Source of the DNA: Nocardia sp. MH4 | GTDB lineage: Bacteria; Actinomycetota; Actinomycetes; Mycobacteriales; Mycobacteriaceae | Direction: 5' to 3' | NCBI RefSeq assembly: GCF_019266065.1 | Contig: NZ_LPNR01000087.1 | Span: 1 to 63,577, forward strand | Length of the DNA stretch: 63,577 nt | Shown: positions 51,683-62,680 of the stretch, piece by piece | Position numbering within the stretch: position 1 is the stretch's first letter | Layout of the letters: each line of letters opens with the position of its first letter | Translations under genes and position numbers: made by a program | Notes under the pieces: model-generated | Database searches by the model: none | Told to the model about the DNA's origin: nothing | The model's input: the letters and a program-made list of their open reading frames with translations, nothing else

Positions 51683-52128
51683 CTACCAGCCCTTCGGGCC
51701 CTGGCCGCGCATCTGATCGCGCAGTGTGTTGGTGACCGCGCCCGAGAGCCAGGAGTTCAGCGACTGCCCGTTCTGCGCCGCCGCCTCCTCGGCCTTGGAC
51801 TTGAGCTGCTCGACCAGGCGCAGGGTGACGCGGCTGATGTCACCGGTCATCTCCTCGAAGGTCGGCGGTTCCTCCGCGCCCGACGGCGTGTTCTTGCGCA
51901 CGTCGGCCACCGCGTCGGTGCCGTCGAGGCGGACGTGCACGGTGCGGTCGCCGAGCTCGGTGCTGATCTCCGCGGCCAGCTCCGACAGTGCCGACAGCAA
52001 CACGAGCCTGCTCGAACTCTCCACCGCGGCGGCCAGTGCGGCGGCGGTGGCCTGCGTTTTCTCGTCGCCGAGTGCGGCGGCGGCGATCAGTTCCTCGCGC
52101 AGCCGCGCGGTGTGAGCGTTCAGATCCA

Positions 52129-52129
<1 letters not shown>
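51683..52129 (-). CDS. Ribbon-helix-helix (HicB/Arc-like) DNA-binding protein
   Basis: Protein of 148 aa. The N-terminal helical region ([28 protein letters not shown]) is followed by a middle segment and a C-terminal Arc/MetJ-type ribbon-helix-helix: RVTLRLVEQLKSKAEEAAAQNGQSLNSWL. Annotation pipelines often call such proteins HicB-family antitoxins. No toxin gene sits beside it: the flanks are the AlkZ-like gene and dapA. A well-formed operator with three TGACATCA half-sites overlaps the start codon, so autoregulation is likely. An operator this close to the dapA promoter could also affect dapA. Function otherwise unknown. Confidence 0.8.
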
Positions 52130-55220
<3,091 letters not shown>

Positions 55221-55233
55221 CCTTCCGAGACCG

Positions 55234-55268
55234 ACAACCGCCGGGCGACACTGTCGCCCGGCGGTTGT
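55234..55268. terminator. Bidirectional terminator between rnj and lipoprotein gene
   Basis: The perfect 17-bp arms ACAACCGCCGGGCGACA and TGTCGCCCGGCGGTTGT are separated by one base. They lie between two converging genes, so the stem can serve both strands. Confidence 0.85.
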
Positions 55269-55277
55269 GGTCGCGGG

Positions 55278-55832
55278 TCAGGCCTGGCAGGCCGCGGAGT
55301 CGAGCTTGGCCGACTTCACGATGTTGCAGGCGAAGGTGTGCGAGACCTTCCAGGAATCGTCCTCGGCGACGAAGTCGACGAAGGCGTCCTGCACCGGCTT
55401 GCCGTCGATGGTGACATCGGCGTCGGCCTTGAGCTTGCCGTCGGCGGGCTCGCCGACCTTGGTGATCGCGACGGTCACCTTGTTCTTGTTCGCGGCGTCG
55501 ACGAACTTGTCGACCAGCATCGGATCCTGATCGGCGTCCTCGATGTAGGTCTTCTTCTCGTCGCCGGTGAGCTTGCCCGCCAGCGCCTTGTTGATCCGGC
55601 TGTTCAGTTCCTCGGCGGTCGGCTTGGGCAGGTTGGGCGGGGTGGTGACCGCGAGGTCGCCGCCTTCTTCCTTGCCCTGCTTGGCATTGCCCGATTCGAA
55701 GGCGCCGCCCGCGGCGGTCGTGCTGCTCGCGCCCGCGCTCGACGAGCCCGAATCGCTGCTGCACGCGCTGAGCCCGAGCGCCGCGACGATCGCGACGAGG
55801 GCGGTGGCGGTCTTCAGTGGACGGTTGGTCAC
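55278..55832 (-). CDS. Lipoprotein with MTB12-like domain
   Basis: Exported lipoprotein of 184 aa. The signal peptide ends at the lipobox LSAC. A Ser/Ala-rich stretch leads to a compact domain (PTAEELNSRINKAL, DPMLVDKFVDAANKNKVTV, ADVTIDGKPVQDAFVDFV, DDSWKVSHTFACNIV). It resembles the C-terminal domain of the low-molecular-weight antigen MTB12/CFP-2 of mycobacteria, a helix plus curved sheet. Cysteines near the C-terminus (ACNIV and AACQA) may pair. GTG 55832 has GGGGAG 6 nt upstream. Function of the family is unknown. A second small exported protein lies directly upstream on the same strand with 37 bp between. Confidence 0.8.
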   Translation of the reverse strand: MTNRPLKTATALVAIVAALGLSACSSDSGSSSAGASSTTAAGGAFESGNAKQGKEEGGDLAVTTPPNLPKPTAEELNSRINKALAGKLTGDEKKTYIEDADQDPMLVDKFVDAANKNKVTVAITKVGEPADGKLKADADVTIDGKPVQDAFVDFVAEDDSWKVSHTFACNIVKSAKLDSAACQA

Positions 55833-55869
55833 TACAACTCCCCAGATACTGTTCTCGATACGGGTCGGG

Positions 55870-56262
55870 CTAGAGCTGGTAACCGCTGGTGCAGTTCCAG
55901 TGCTTGATGCTGGCGTTGCCCGGATTGTTGTTCAGCGCTTCGCGTTTGGCGCCGCCGATGGTCGAGGCCGAGCCGTAGCTCCACCAGCCGCGCGAGATCG
56001 CGATAGCGCCGCAGCCGTTGCGATACGACACCTTCACATCGCACCCGCCGCCGCCTCCGCCGCGCCGGCATGCCGCCATCGCGCCTGCCTCCGCCTCGGC
56101 ATAGCTGCCGTAGTCGGTGGCGTACCCGTAGACCCCCGGTTTGATCGATACCGCGATGGCACCGTAATTGCTCGACTGCGCCTGGGCCGGAGCGATGTGC
56201 CCCGCGAACAACGCCGCGGTGGTGGCACCGAGCACGGCCGCGCTGGTGAGCATTCTCTTCAC
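55870..56262 (-). CDS. Small secreted DUF4189 protein
   Basis: Exported protein of 130 aa. The signal peptide is MLTSAAVLGATTAALFAGHI with probable cleavage after AQA. The mature part has a DUF4189 pattern: NYGAIAVSI, SYAEAEAGAMAAC, a glycine run, CDVKVSYRNGCGAIAIS, and a C-terminal WNC. Four cysteines should form two disulphides. DUF4189 proteins are common in Nocardia and Rhodococcus, and their role is not known. GTG 56262 is preferred over ATG 56286 because GAAGGGGAAG (56269-56278, minus strand) is 6 nt upstream of it. It is divergent from ftsK across about 290 bp. Confidence 0.82.
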   Translation of the reverse strand: MKRMLTSAAVLGATTAALFAGHIAPAQAQSSNYGAIAVSIKPGVYGYATDYGSYAEAEAGAMAACRRGGGGGGCDVKVSYRNGCGAIAISRGWWSYGSASTIGGAKREALNNNPGNASIKHWNCTSGYQL

Positions 56263-56550
56263 TTGTTGCTTCCCCTTCGTAAGCACGGGTCAACCGACCC
56301 GATGGAGCGCAGTCAACGTACCGAGCGGCACCTCGCGCGCGCCAGCCGTAGCGCCGCCTACGGGCCGAAATACAGGAGTTCGGTAAGGATTCGACAAGTC
56401 CGGGCCCGCGAAACGCGGTCGCGCGCGAGTTTTCCCCACGCTGACCGGGGGCCCGCGACCTGCGCCTGCGGGTGAGATCACCGTCGCAACCGGGGTGGGA
56501 CCAGTGTTGCGGATGGTCCGGACGGGGCCTGAGCGGCTAGCCTGATGGTC
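56263..56550. other. Divergent interval before ftsK
   Basis: Apart from the DUF4189 ribosome-binding site and the ftsK -10 at 56538, nothing is recognisable. I find no ORF or repeat of note. Confidence 0.4.
56538..56543 (+). promoter_or_regulatory. Leaderless -10 element of ftsK
   Basis: TAGCCT lies 7 nt before ATG 56551, which favours this start over ATG 56545 two codons earlier. Confidence 0.45.
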
Positions 56551-59112
56551 ATGGCAGGTAAGTCCCGCAGCACCACGACCTCTCGGGCGCGGGCGGGATC
56601 GAGCCGGGGGCAGACGCCGCCGCCGCGATCTCGCTCGACGACTCCGCGAGCGTCGGCGGCGCCACGCGGGCGTACCGCCCCCGCGCGCAGGCCGGTCAAA
56701 CGCGCGTCGAACACCGCGCCGCTGGCGGTGATCGGGCGCGGCGTCGGCAGCGGCTGGACCATGCTGGCGCGCGGCGTCGGCGCCACGACCCGCACGCTGA
56801 GCCGCGCCGGGGAGATCGAGCACGGACACCGGCGCGACGGCATCGGTCTGGCGCTCATCGCGGTGAGCGCGGTCATCGCCGCCGCCATGTGGCTCTCGGC
56901 GGGCGGACCCGTCGGCCGTTTCCTCGAAGACGTCGTGCGCGCCGTCGCGGGTACCGCGGGCGGACTGGCTCCGCTGTTGTTCATCGCCCTCGCCGTGGTG
57001 CTCATGCGCACCGAGCCGCATCCGGAGATCCGGCCCCGGCTGGTGCTGGGCGGCCTGCTCGTCGTGCTGCCCGCGCTCGGCATCTGGCATCTGGCCGCCG
57101 GGTCGCCCGCCGACGCGCACGGGCGTTCGCGGGCGGCGGGCCTCCTCGGCTACGCCGTCGGCGGTCCGCTCGGGCAGGGGCTCACGCCCTGGCTGGCGCT
57201 ACCGATTCTGTTGCTGGCCATGGTGTTCGGTGTCCTGCTGCTCACCGGGACCACGGTGCGCGAGGTGCCAACGGCGCTGCGGGAGTACTTCGGCCTCGGC
57301 GAGCACGACGGCGACGACGATCCCTACGACCCGGCCAACTACGACGACGACGGTTTCCCGCTGCACCGCAACCGGACCCGTCGCCGTGGCCGTACCCCCG
57401 ACGACAACTACCCGCCCGACGAGTTCGGCGGCTCCGACGCGCTCACCGAATCGCTGGGCGAACCCCCGCTGCGCGAAGCCAAGCAGCTGCGCCTCGACGA
57501 GGAACCGCCCGCGCCCGAGCCCGCCCCGAAGCCGGCGCGCAAGCGCCCGCCCGCCAAGGTCGTCGACCAGACCCCGCCCGCCCCGCCGGAGCCGGAGTTC
57601 GTCACCGACCGGGTCGTCGACGGCGACTACACCCTGCCGCCGCTGACCCTGCTGCTCGACGGTGAACCGCCCAAGAAGCGTTCGGCCGCCAACGAATCGA
57701 TGATCGAGGCGATCACCGAGGTGCTGGTGCAGTTCAAGATCGACGCCGCGGTCACCGGTTTCGTGCGCGGCCCGACGGTCACCCGCTACGAGGTGGAGCT
57801 GGGCCCCGGCGTCAAGGTCGAGAAGATCACCGCGCTGGCCCGCAACCTCGCCTACGCGGTCGCGACCGAGAACGTGCGCCTGCTCGCGCCGATTCCCGGC
57901 AAGTCCGCGGTCGGCATCGAGGTGCCCAACTCCGACCGCGAACTGGTGCGCCTGGCCGACGTGCTCAAGTCGCCGCACACCCGCAACGACCATCACCCGC
58001 TGGTGATCGGGCTCGGCAAGAACATCGAGGGCGAGTTCGTCTCGGCGAACCTGGCCAAGATGCCCCACCTGCTGGTGGCCGGTTCCACCGGTTCCGGTAA
58101 GTCGAGTTTCGTGAACTCGATGCTGATCTCGCTGCTGCACCGGGCCACCCCGGAAGAGGTCAGGATGATCCTGATCGACCCGAAGATGGTGGAACTCACG
58201 CCGTACGAGGGCATTCCGCACCTGATCACGCCCATCATCACCCAGCCGAAGAAGGCCGCCGCCGCGCTGGCCTGGCTGGTCGAGGAGATGGAACAGCGCT
58301 ATCAGGACATGCAGGCCAACAAGGTCCGCCACATCGACGACTTCAACAAGAAGGTGAAGTCGGGCCAGATCACCGCGCCGCTGGGCAGCGAGCGGGTCTA
58401 CCGCCCGTATCCGTACATCCTGGCGATCGTCGACGAGCTCGCCGACCTCATGATGACCGCCCCGCGCGACGTCGAGGACGCGATCGTGCGGATCACCCAG
58501 AAGGCCCGCGCCGCGGGCATCCACCTGGTGCTGGCGACCCAGCGCCCGTCGGTGGACGTCGTGACCGGCCTGATCAAGACCAACGTGCCCTCGCGGCTGG
58601 CCTTCGCGACCTCGTCGCTGACCGACTCGCGCGTCATCCTGGATCAGCCGGGCGCGGAGAAGCTGATCGGCATGGGCGACGGCCTGTTCCTGCCGATGGG
58701 CGCGGGCAAGCCGACCCGTCTGCAGGGCGCGTTCATCTCCGACGAGGAGATCCACGCGGTCGTCGAGTTCAGCAAGACCCAGGCCGAGCCCGAGTACCAG
58801 GAGGGCGTCACGGCCGCCAAGGCCGGCGAGGTCAAGGACGTCGACCCCGACATCGGCGACGACATGGACGTGCTGTTGCAGGCCGTGGAGCTGGTGGTCA
58901 CCTCGCAGTTCGGCTCCACCTCGATGCTGCAGCGCAAGCTGCGCGTCGGCTTCGCCAAGGCGGGCCGGTTGATGGACCTGATGGAGACGCGCGGCGTCGT
59001 CGGCCCCAGCGAGGGTTCCAAGGCGCGCGACGTGCTGATCAAGCCCGACGAGCTGGACGGACTGCTGTGGTCGATCCGGGGTGGCGACCCCGGCGGCGCC
59101 GAGGACGAGTAG
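56551..59112 (+). CDS. ftsK: DNA translocase FtsK/SpoIIIE
   Basis: Septal DNA pump (853 aa) that clears chromosomes from the closing septum and directs dimer resolution. The N-terminus is basic and disordered (~75 residues). Four hydrophobic helices run to about residue 240, then an acidic/proline linker. The motor has alpha and beta domains with Walker [10 protein letters not shown] (Lys517), Walker [12 protein letters not shown], and [17 protein letters not shown]. The C-terminal gamma domain ([24 protein letters not shown]) reads KOPS sites. The FtsK length is typical for actinobacteria. ATG 56551 is chosen by the position of the -10. The same gene order near argA and pgsA occurs in M. tuberculosis (Rv2748c-Rv2746c). 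Confidence 0.96.
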   Translation: MAGKSRSTTTSRARAGSSRGQTPPPRSRSTTPRASAAPRGRTAPARRPVKRASNTAPLAVIGRGVGSGWTMLARGVGATTRTLSRAGEIEHGHRRDGIGLALIAVSAVIAAAMWLSAGGPVGRFLEDVVRAVAGTAGGLAPLLFIALAVVLMRTEPHPEIRPRLVLGGLLVVLPALGIWHLAAGSPADAHGRSRAAGLLGYAVGGPLGQGLTPWLALPILLLAMVFGVLLLTGTTVREVPTALREYFGLGEHDGDDDPYDPANYDDDGFPLHRNRTRRRGRTPDDNYPPDEFGGSDALTESLGEPPLREAKQLRLDEEPPAPEPAPKPARKRPPAKVVDQTPPAPPEPEFVTDRVVDGDYTLPPLTLLLDGEPPKKRSAANESMIEAITEVLVQFKIDAAVTGFVRGPTVTRYEVELGPGVKVEKITALARNLAYAVATENVRLLAPIPGKSAVGIEVPNSDRELVRLADVLKSPHTRNDHHPLVIGLGKNIEGEFVSANLAKMPHLLVAGSTGSGKSSFVNSMLISLLHRATPEEVRMILIDPKMVELTPYEGIPHLITPIITQPKKAAAALAWLVEEMEQRYQDMQANKVRHIDDFNKKVKSGQITAPLGSERVYRPYPYILAIVDELADLMMTAPRDVEDAIVRITQKARAAGIHLVLATQRPSVDVVTGLIKTNVPSRLAFATSSLTDSRVILDQPGAEKLIGMGDGLFLPMGAGKPTRLQGAFISDEEIHAVVEFSKTQAEPEYQEGVTAAKAGEVKDVDPDIGDDMDVLLQAVELVVTSQFGSTSMLQRKLRVGFAKAGRLMDLMETRGVVGPSEGSKARDVLIKPDELDGLLWSIRGGDPGGAEDE

Positions 59113-59195
59113 GTCGAACGCACGCCGGTCGGCGCGCGATACTGGTTTGCTCTGACCGTGCCGGGAGTAGACAGCGACGAACGAGGAGGGACCGT

Positions 59196-59259
59196 GGCTC
59201 ACCGCGGAGTCGAACCGCGCGGGACGGGCCTCGACAGCCCGTCGGCACCTGCGTGAGCC
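59196..59259 (-). ncRNA. tRNA-shaped element lacking a D arm
   Basis: Read on the minus strand, GGCTCAC and GTGAGCC form a perfect 7-bp acceptor-like stem. A perfect T arm CGCGG-TTCGACT-CCGCG sits directly before the 3' strand. Between acceptor and T arm lie nine unpaired bases, a perfect GACGGGC-TGTCGAG-GCCCGTC hairpin with a seven-base loop, and three bases. The total is 64 nt, followed by A. There is no D arm and the loop lacks a canonical U33, so decoding is doubtful. It lies 14 nt downstream of the tRNA at 59274-59347. It may be a tRNA relic or an unrecognised tRNA-like RNA. Confidence 0.45.
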
Positions 59260-59273
59260 GGGAGTGTGGACGG

Positions 59274-59347
59274 TTCCCTCGGCGAGAGTCGAACTCGCAC
59301 TTGCCGGTACCTGAGACCGGTGCCTCTGCCAGTTGGGCTACGAGGGA
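59274..59347 (-). tRNA. tRNA with CAG anticodon (Leu) but short variable loop
   Basis: Complete cloverleaf on the minus strand. Acceptor TCCCTCG/CGAGGGA; D stem GCC/GGC with loop containing GG; anticodon stem CCGGT/ACCGG with loop CTCAGGT, giving anticodon CAG. The variable loop is five bases (CAAGT), and the T arm is GCGAG-TTCGACT-CTCGC. The discriminator is A and CCA is not encoded. CAG reads leucine CUG codons, and A73 with A14 fits leucyl-tRNA synthetase. But bacterial leucine tRNAs are class II with a long variable arm; this one is class I, so identity and charging are uncertain. Confidence 0.8.
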
Positions 59348-59450
59348 ATGGGTGATCGCCCCGGACCGCGCAGGGCGGGCAGGGGTACGCGGGCGCTCGG
59401 CCCGAGGGTGGGGGAGGGGTGCCTAGCGGCCTAGGGCCGGACGATGCCGG

Positions 59451-59555
59451 TCAGCAGTCGCCGCGGGCGCTCGAAAAGCGCTGCGGCCGCACGGCACCCA
59501 GGGGTAGCCGGTGCATCTCGACACGGCGTTCGTACTTCGCGGTGGATCCGTTCAC
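59451..59555 (-). CDS. Small ORF of 34 codons with strong ribosome-binding site
   Basis: The GTG at 59555 is preceded at 6 nt by GAGAGGAG (minus strand). It opens 34 codons, beginning MNGSTAKYERRVEMHR and ending in SSARGDC. The product is basic, without a signal peptide or helix long enough for a membrane. I do not recognise it. The rest of 59348-59772 holds no longer gene. Support is the ribosome-binding site alone. Confidence 0.4.
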   Translation of the reverse strand: MNGSTAKYERRVEMHRLPLGAVRPQRFSSARGDC

Positions 59556-59734
59556 GGCTAGCTCCTCTCGGGGTACCGATGGGGTGACGATGCGTCGACG
59601 GTAGCAGCGCACGGCGTTCGGCGAAACGGATTTTTCCGACGCGCCGACCGGCCCGTGCGCAGGTCAGGGTGCCTGTGTGTGAAATCATGACGAGCAAGCG
59701 TTCCGCAAAGCCGACTGAAACGGACATTTCGGGC

Positions 59735-59782
59735 ATGATGGACGACATGAACTTCATCGATCGGACCACCACATGCAGGTGA
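59735..59782 (+). CDS. Fifteen-residue ORF overlapping the terC start
   Basis: ATG 59735 (with further in-frame ATGs at 59738 and 59747) opens MMDDMNFIDRTTTCR, ending at TGA 59780-59782, ten bases inside terC. The acidic/Met start resembles a metal-sensing leader, but this is only an impression. It could couple translation into terC, which lacks a good ribosome-binding site. Confidence 0.3.
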   Translation: MMDDMNFIDRTTTCR

Positions 59783-60753
59783 CCACGCTCGAGTGGGTGA
59801 TCACCGGTGTGGTGATCCTCGCCTTGTTCGTCTTCGACTTCTTCGCCCACGTCCGCACACCGCACGAGCCGACCTTCAAGGAATCGGGCTTCTGGTCGGC
59901 CGTCTACATCGGCCTGGCGCTGCTGTTCGGCCTCTTCGTCGCCTGGAAATGGGGCGGCACCTACGCCGGGGAGTACTACGCGGGCTTCGTCACCGAGAAG
60001 GCCCTCTCGGTGGACAACCTGTTCATCTTCCTCATCATCATGAGCACCTTCGCGGTGCCGCGGATCTATCAGCAGAAGGTGCTGCTCATCGGCATCGTGC
60101 TGGCGCTGGTGATGCGCGGTGCGTTCATCGCCGTCGGCGCGGCCGCGATCAGCGCGTTCAGCTGGGTGTTCTACCTGTTCGGCGCGTTCCTGATCTACAC
60201 CGCGGTGAACCTGCTGCGCGAGAGCGGACACGAGGTCGAGCACGAACAGCAACGTGACAGCCGCATCGTGGCGCTGGCCAAGCGGATCCTGCCCACCACC
60301 GATCAGTACGACGGCGACAAACTCGTCACCCGGATCGACGGCAAACGCGTGGTGACCCCGCTGCTGCTGGCGCTGCTGGCCATCGGCTTCGCCGATCTGC
60401 TCTTCGCCCTGGACTCGATTCCGGCCATCTACGGCCTCACCGAGCAGCCCTATCTGGTGTTCACCGCCAACGCCTTCGCGTTGATGGGCCTGCGCCAGCT
60501 GTTCTTCCTCATCGGCGGCCTACTCGACCGCCTGGTGTACCTGTCCTACGGCCTGGCCGCCATCCTGGCGTTCATCGGCGTCAAACTGGTGCTGCACGCC
60601 CTGCACGAGAACACGCTGCCGTTCATCAACGGCGGTGAGCATGTGAGCGTGCCGGAGATCTCCACCGTGTTCTCGCTGAGCGTGATCATCGGCATCCTGG
60701 TGATCGCCACGGTGGCGAGCCTGCTCAAGACCCGCCGCACCACCTCCTCCTGA
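59773..60753 (+). CDS. terC: TerC/Alx family membrane protein
   Basis: Polytopic membrane protein of 326 aa with about eight helices. TerC/Alx proteins export manganese or help metalate exoenzymes, and the name derives from tellurite resistance. Signatures: WVITGVVILALFVFDFFAHV at the start, EKALSVDNLFIFLIIM with the conserved Glu/Asp/Asn pair, and the second repeat FADLLFALDSIPAIYGLT with a second acidic motif. These half-repeats form the metal path. ATG 59773 lies within a mini-ORF. No yybP-ykoY manganese riboswitch could be traced upstream. A SirR/MntR-type regulator is encoded 46 kb away in this window, with no shared site seen. Confidence 0.9.
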   Translation: MQVTTLEWVITGVVILALFVFDFFAHVRTPHEPTFKESGFWSAVYIGLALLFGLFVAWKWGGTYAGEYYAGFVTEKALSVDNLFIFLIIMSTFAVPRIYQQKVLLIGIVLALVMRGAFIAVGAAAISAFSWVFYLFGAFLIYTAVNLLRESGHEVEHEQQRDSRIVALAKRILPTTDQYDGDKLVTRIDGKRVVTPLLLALLAIGFADLLFALDSIPAIYGLTEQPYLVFTANAFALMGLRQLFFLIGGLLDRLVYLSYGLAAILAFIGVKLVLHALHENTLPFINGGEHVSVPEISTVFSLSVIIGILVIATVASLLKTRRTTSS

Positions 60754-60757
60754 CCGC

Positions 60758-60795
60758 GCACTGCCCCGGAACCGTCGTGGTGTCCGGGGCAGTGC
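60758..60795. terminator. Bidirectional terminator between terC and yciI
   Basis: GCACTGCCCCGGA and its exact complement TCCGGGGCAGTGC form a 13-bp stem with a 12-nt loop that can close further (ACC/GGT). It begins four bases after the terC stop and serves converging genes. Confidence 0.8.
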
Positions 60796-60810
60796 TGTGT
60801 CAGCGGGCGC

Positions 60811-61095
60811 TCACTCGGCGAAGGCGCCCATCACCGGCAGCCATTCGACGACGCGCACGGCCTCGATGAGGTCCAGCTTCGCGAACGGGTCCTCGGTCAG
60901 CAGCGTGGTCAGCGACGGCGCGTCCTCGGCCCGGAAGATCAGCAGCGCGCCGGTACCGTCCGGGTACGGGCCGCTGGTGAGCACCGTGCCCGCGTCGACG
61001 AGCGCGTTGAGCCACCCGCGATGCTCGGGGCGGTGCGTGGCCCGCTCGGCGGCGGTGGCCTCGGTGTAGGTGTAGTGGACGGCGAAGATCGGCAC
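60811..61095 (-). CDS. YciI-like protein
   Basis: Small ferredoxin-like-fold protein of 94 aa. It has the conserved first strand and histidine (PIFAVHYTYTE), HRPEHRGWLNAL, a TSGPYPDGTGALLIF strand and DPFAKLDLIEAVRVVEW. The His-Asp pair in this family suggests a catalytic site, but its reaction is unknown; members include muconolactone-isomerase-like and chlorinating-enzyme relatives. The GTG at 61095 has a GAGAAAG-like site upstream. It lies 36 bp behind argA on the same strand, so the two are probably co-transcribed. Confidence 0.85.
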   Translation of the reverse strand: MPIFAVHYTYTEATAAERATHRPEHRGWLNALVDAGTVLTSGPYPDGTGALLIFRAEDAPSLTTLLTEDPFAKLDLIEAVRVVEWLPVMGAFAE

Positions 61096-61131
61096 GGTCG
61101 ATCACTTTCTCGCGGTGGGCTTGCGGACAGG

Positions 61132-61767
61132 TCAGAGAGTCAGCAGCATGCGGGTGTTGCCGAGGGTGTTCGGCTTGACGTAGCTCAGGTCGAGGAACTC
61201 CGCGACGCCGGTGTCGTAGGACCGGCACATCTCCGCGTACACCTCGGCGGTGACGGGCGTGCCGTCGATCTCGACGAAACCGTGCCTGCCGAAGAAGTCC
61301 ACCTCGAAGGTCAGCACGAACAGCCGCTGTAGCTGCAATTCGCGCGCGACCGCGACCAGTCGATCGACGACGGCGCCGCCGACGCCGCGGCCCTTCACCA
61401 CCGGATCGACGGCGACCGTGCGCACCTCGCCCAGATCGGCCCACAGCACGTGCAGCGCGCCGCAGCCGACGACGCGGCCCTCGAGTTCGGCCACCCAGAA
61501 CTCCTGGACGGACTCGTACAGGGTGACCAGATTCTTCTCCAGCAGGATGCGACCCGCGTACTCGTCGACCAGACGCTTGATCTCGGGGACGTCCGAGGTT
61601 CGGGCTCGTCGCACGACGACGTCGGTGTTCCCGGCGGCGGAAGCGGAGCGCGACCACGCAGGGCCCTCGGAGACACCGCGATCGGACACCGCGGAAACAG
61701 GCGCCACAGAGGGCGCGGCGGGATGCGCGTCGCTGGTCGAACCACCCAGTGGTCCCCGTGAGGTCAT
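61132..61767 (-). CDS. argA: N-acetylglutamate synthase, GNAT type
   Basis: Acetyl-CoA:glutamate N-acetyltransferase that starts arginine synthesis. The 211-aa protein has a variable Ser/Ala-rich N-terminal tail of about 50 residues, then the GNAT core. VVVRRARTSDVPEIKRLVDEY opens the core, with ILLEKNLVTLYESVQEFWVAE next. The acetyl-CoA loop VDPVVKGRGVGGAVVD follows, then LFVLTFEVDFFGRHGFVEI and the C-terminal YVKPNTLGNTRMLLTL. The core matches M. tuberculosis Rv2747 (ArgA) nearly motif for motif. ATG 61767 is preferred: a TACTGT hexamer (61775-61780) lies 7 nt upstream and suggests a leaderless mRNA. The upstream in-frame ATG at 61818 would place the promoter within the gene. Confidence 0.93.
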   Translation of the reverse strand: MTSRGPLGGSTSDAHPAAPSVAPVSAVSDRGVSEGPAWSRSASAAGNTDVVVRRARTSDVPEIKRLVDEYAGRILLEKNLVTLYESVQEFWVAELEGRVVGCGALHVLWADLGEVRTVAVDPVVKGRGVGGAVVDRLVAVARELQLQRLFVLTFEVDFFGRHGFVEIDGTPVTAEVYAEMCRSYDTGVAEFLDLSYVKPNTLGNTRMLLTL

Positions 61768-61774
61768 GGGGTGC

Positions 61775-61780
61775 ACAGTA
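61775..61780 (-). promoter_or_regulatory. Leaderless -10 element of argA
   Basis: TACTGT on the minus strand ends 7 nt before the argA ATG. Confidence 0.45.
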
Positions 61781-62023
61781 GTCGGCCGGGTTACCGATAG
61801 TCTGAACATGTGCCGCACATCCTGTCGTTCCGCTCACCGCATCGCGCCGGGCTCGACGACCGGATCGGACGGCATTGCCCGCGCGAGCAAACCGCGCGCG
61901 AAACGGGTGGATTTCGGCGCAGTGCCGGTGAGTGCCGAGAGGGCGGGGCATGAGAGGTCAGCGCGCGGAGGAGGCAGCCTGCGTAACCACGGAGAGCGCC
62001 CGAGCAGGCCGGATGGACGCAGC

Positions 62024-62680
62024 ATGAGCGTGCGACCCGAAGAGATCGACCGTGGATGGGAGAGGCCCGCGCCACCGCGCACGGCGCCCGACCGTGCCGA
62101 GGCGCAGGTCCCGGTGCTCAATATCGCGAACGTGCTGACCATCGCGCGGATCGTGCTGGTCCCGCTGTTCGTGCTGGCGCTGTTCGCCGAAGGCGGGCAC
62201 GACACCCGCTGGCGGATCATCGCCGCGGCGGTGTTCGGGCTGGCGGCGATCACCGATCGCTTCGACGGGCAACTGGCCCGCAAATACGGTTTGGTGACCG
62301 ATTTCGGCAAGCTGGCCGACCCCATCGCGGACAAGGCGCTGATCGGTTCGGCGCTGATCGGGCTCTCGGTCCTGGGTGATCTGCCTTGGTGGATCACCGC
62401 GGTCATCGTGGGACGCGAACTCGGCATCACCGTGCTGCGGCTGATCGTGGTCCGGCGCGGGGTGATCCCGGCGGGTCGCGGCGGCAAGCTCAAGACCCTG
62501 GTGCAGTCGATCGCCATCGCGCTGCTGCTGTTGCCGCTGTCGGGCGCCTTCGCCACCGCGGGCATGGTGCTGATGTACGCGGCCGTCGCGCTGACGGTGA
62601 TCACCGGCCTGGACTACGTCGGCCAGGCGGCCCGCCTGTGGCTGGCGGGAGGACGCGCGCGCGGCGAGTCCCGCTCGTGA
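62024..62680 (+). CDS. pgsA: CDP-diacylglycerol-glycerol-3-phosphate 3-phosphatidyltransferase
   Basis: Phosphatidylglycerophosphate synthase (218 aa) at the cytoplasmic membrane, leading to phosphatidylglycerol and cardiolipin. The CDP-alcohol phosphotransferase signature D-G-x2-A-R-x8-G-x3-D-x3-D is intact in DRFDGQLARKYGLVTDFG followed by KLADPIADK. About five or six helices follow LNIANVLTIARIVLVPLFV. ATG 62024 is used; the open frame upstream is Arg/Ser-rich and overlaps the argA promoter region. Its stop overlaps the cinA start (GTGA). It corresponds to Rv2746c (pgsA3), and clgR also follows in mycobacteria, with cinA inserted here. Confidence 0.95.
   Translation: MSVRPEEIDRGWERPAPPRTAPDRAEAQVPVLNIANVLTIARIVLVPLFVLALFAEGGHDTRWRIIAAAVFGLAAITDRFDGQLARKYGLVTDFGKLADPIADKALIGSALIGLSVLGDLPWWITAVIVGRELGITVLRLIVVRRGVIPAGRGGKLKTLVQSIAIALLLLPLSGAFATAGMVLMYAAVALTVITGLDYVGQAARLWLAGGRARGESRS

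Noticed and set aside
59194..59256. Plus-strand 20-codon ORF with GAGGAGGG before its GTG
   Set aside because: It lies exactly over the minus-strand tRNA-like element, whose stems explain the sequence better. The product has no recognisable features.
59600..59772. yybP-ykoY manganese riboswitch before terC
   Set aside because: The conserved core bases and paired elements could not be traced by eye.
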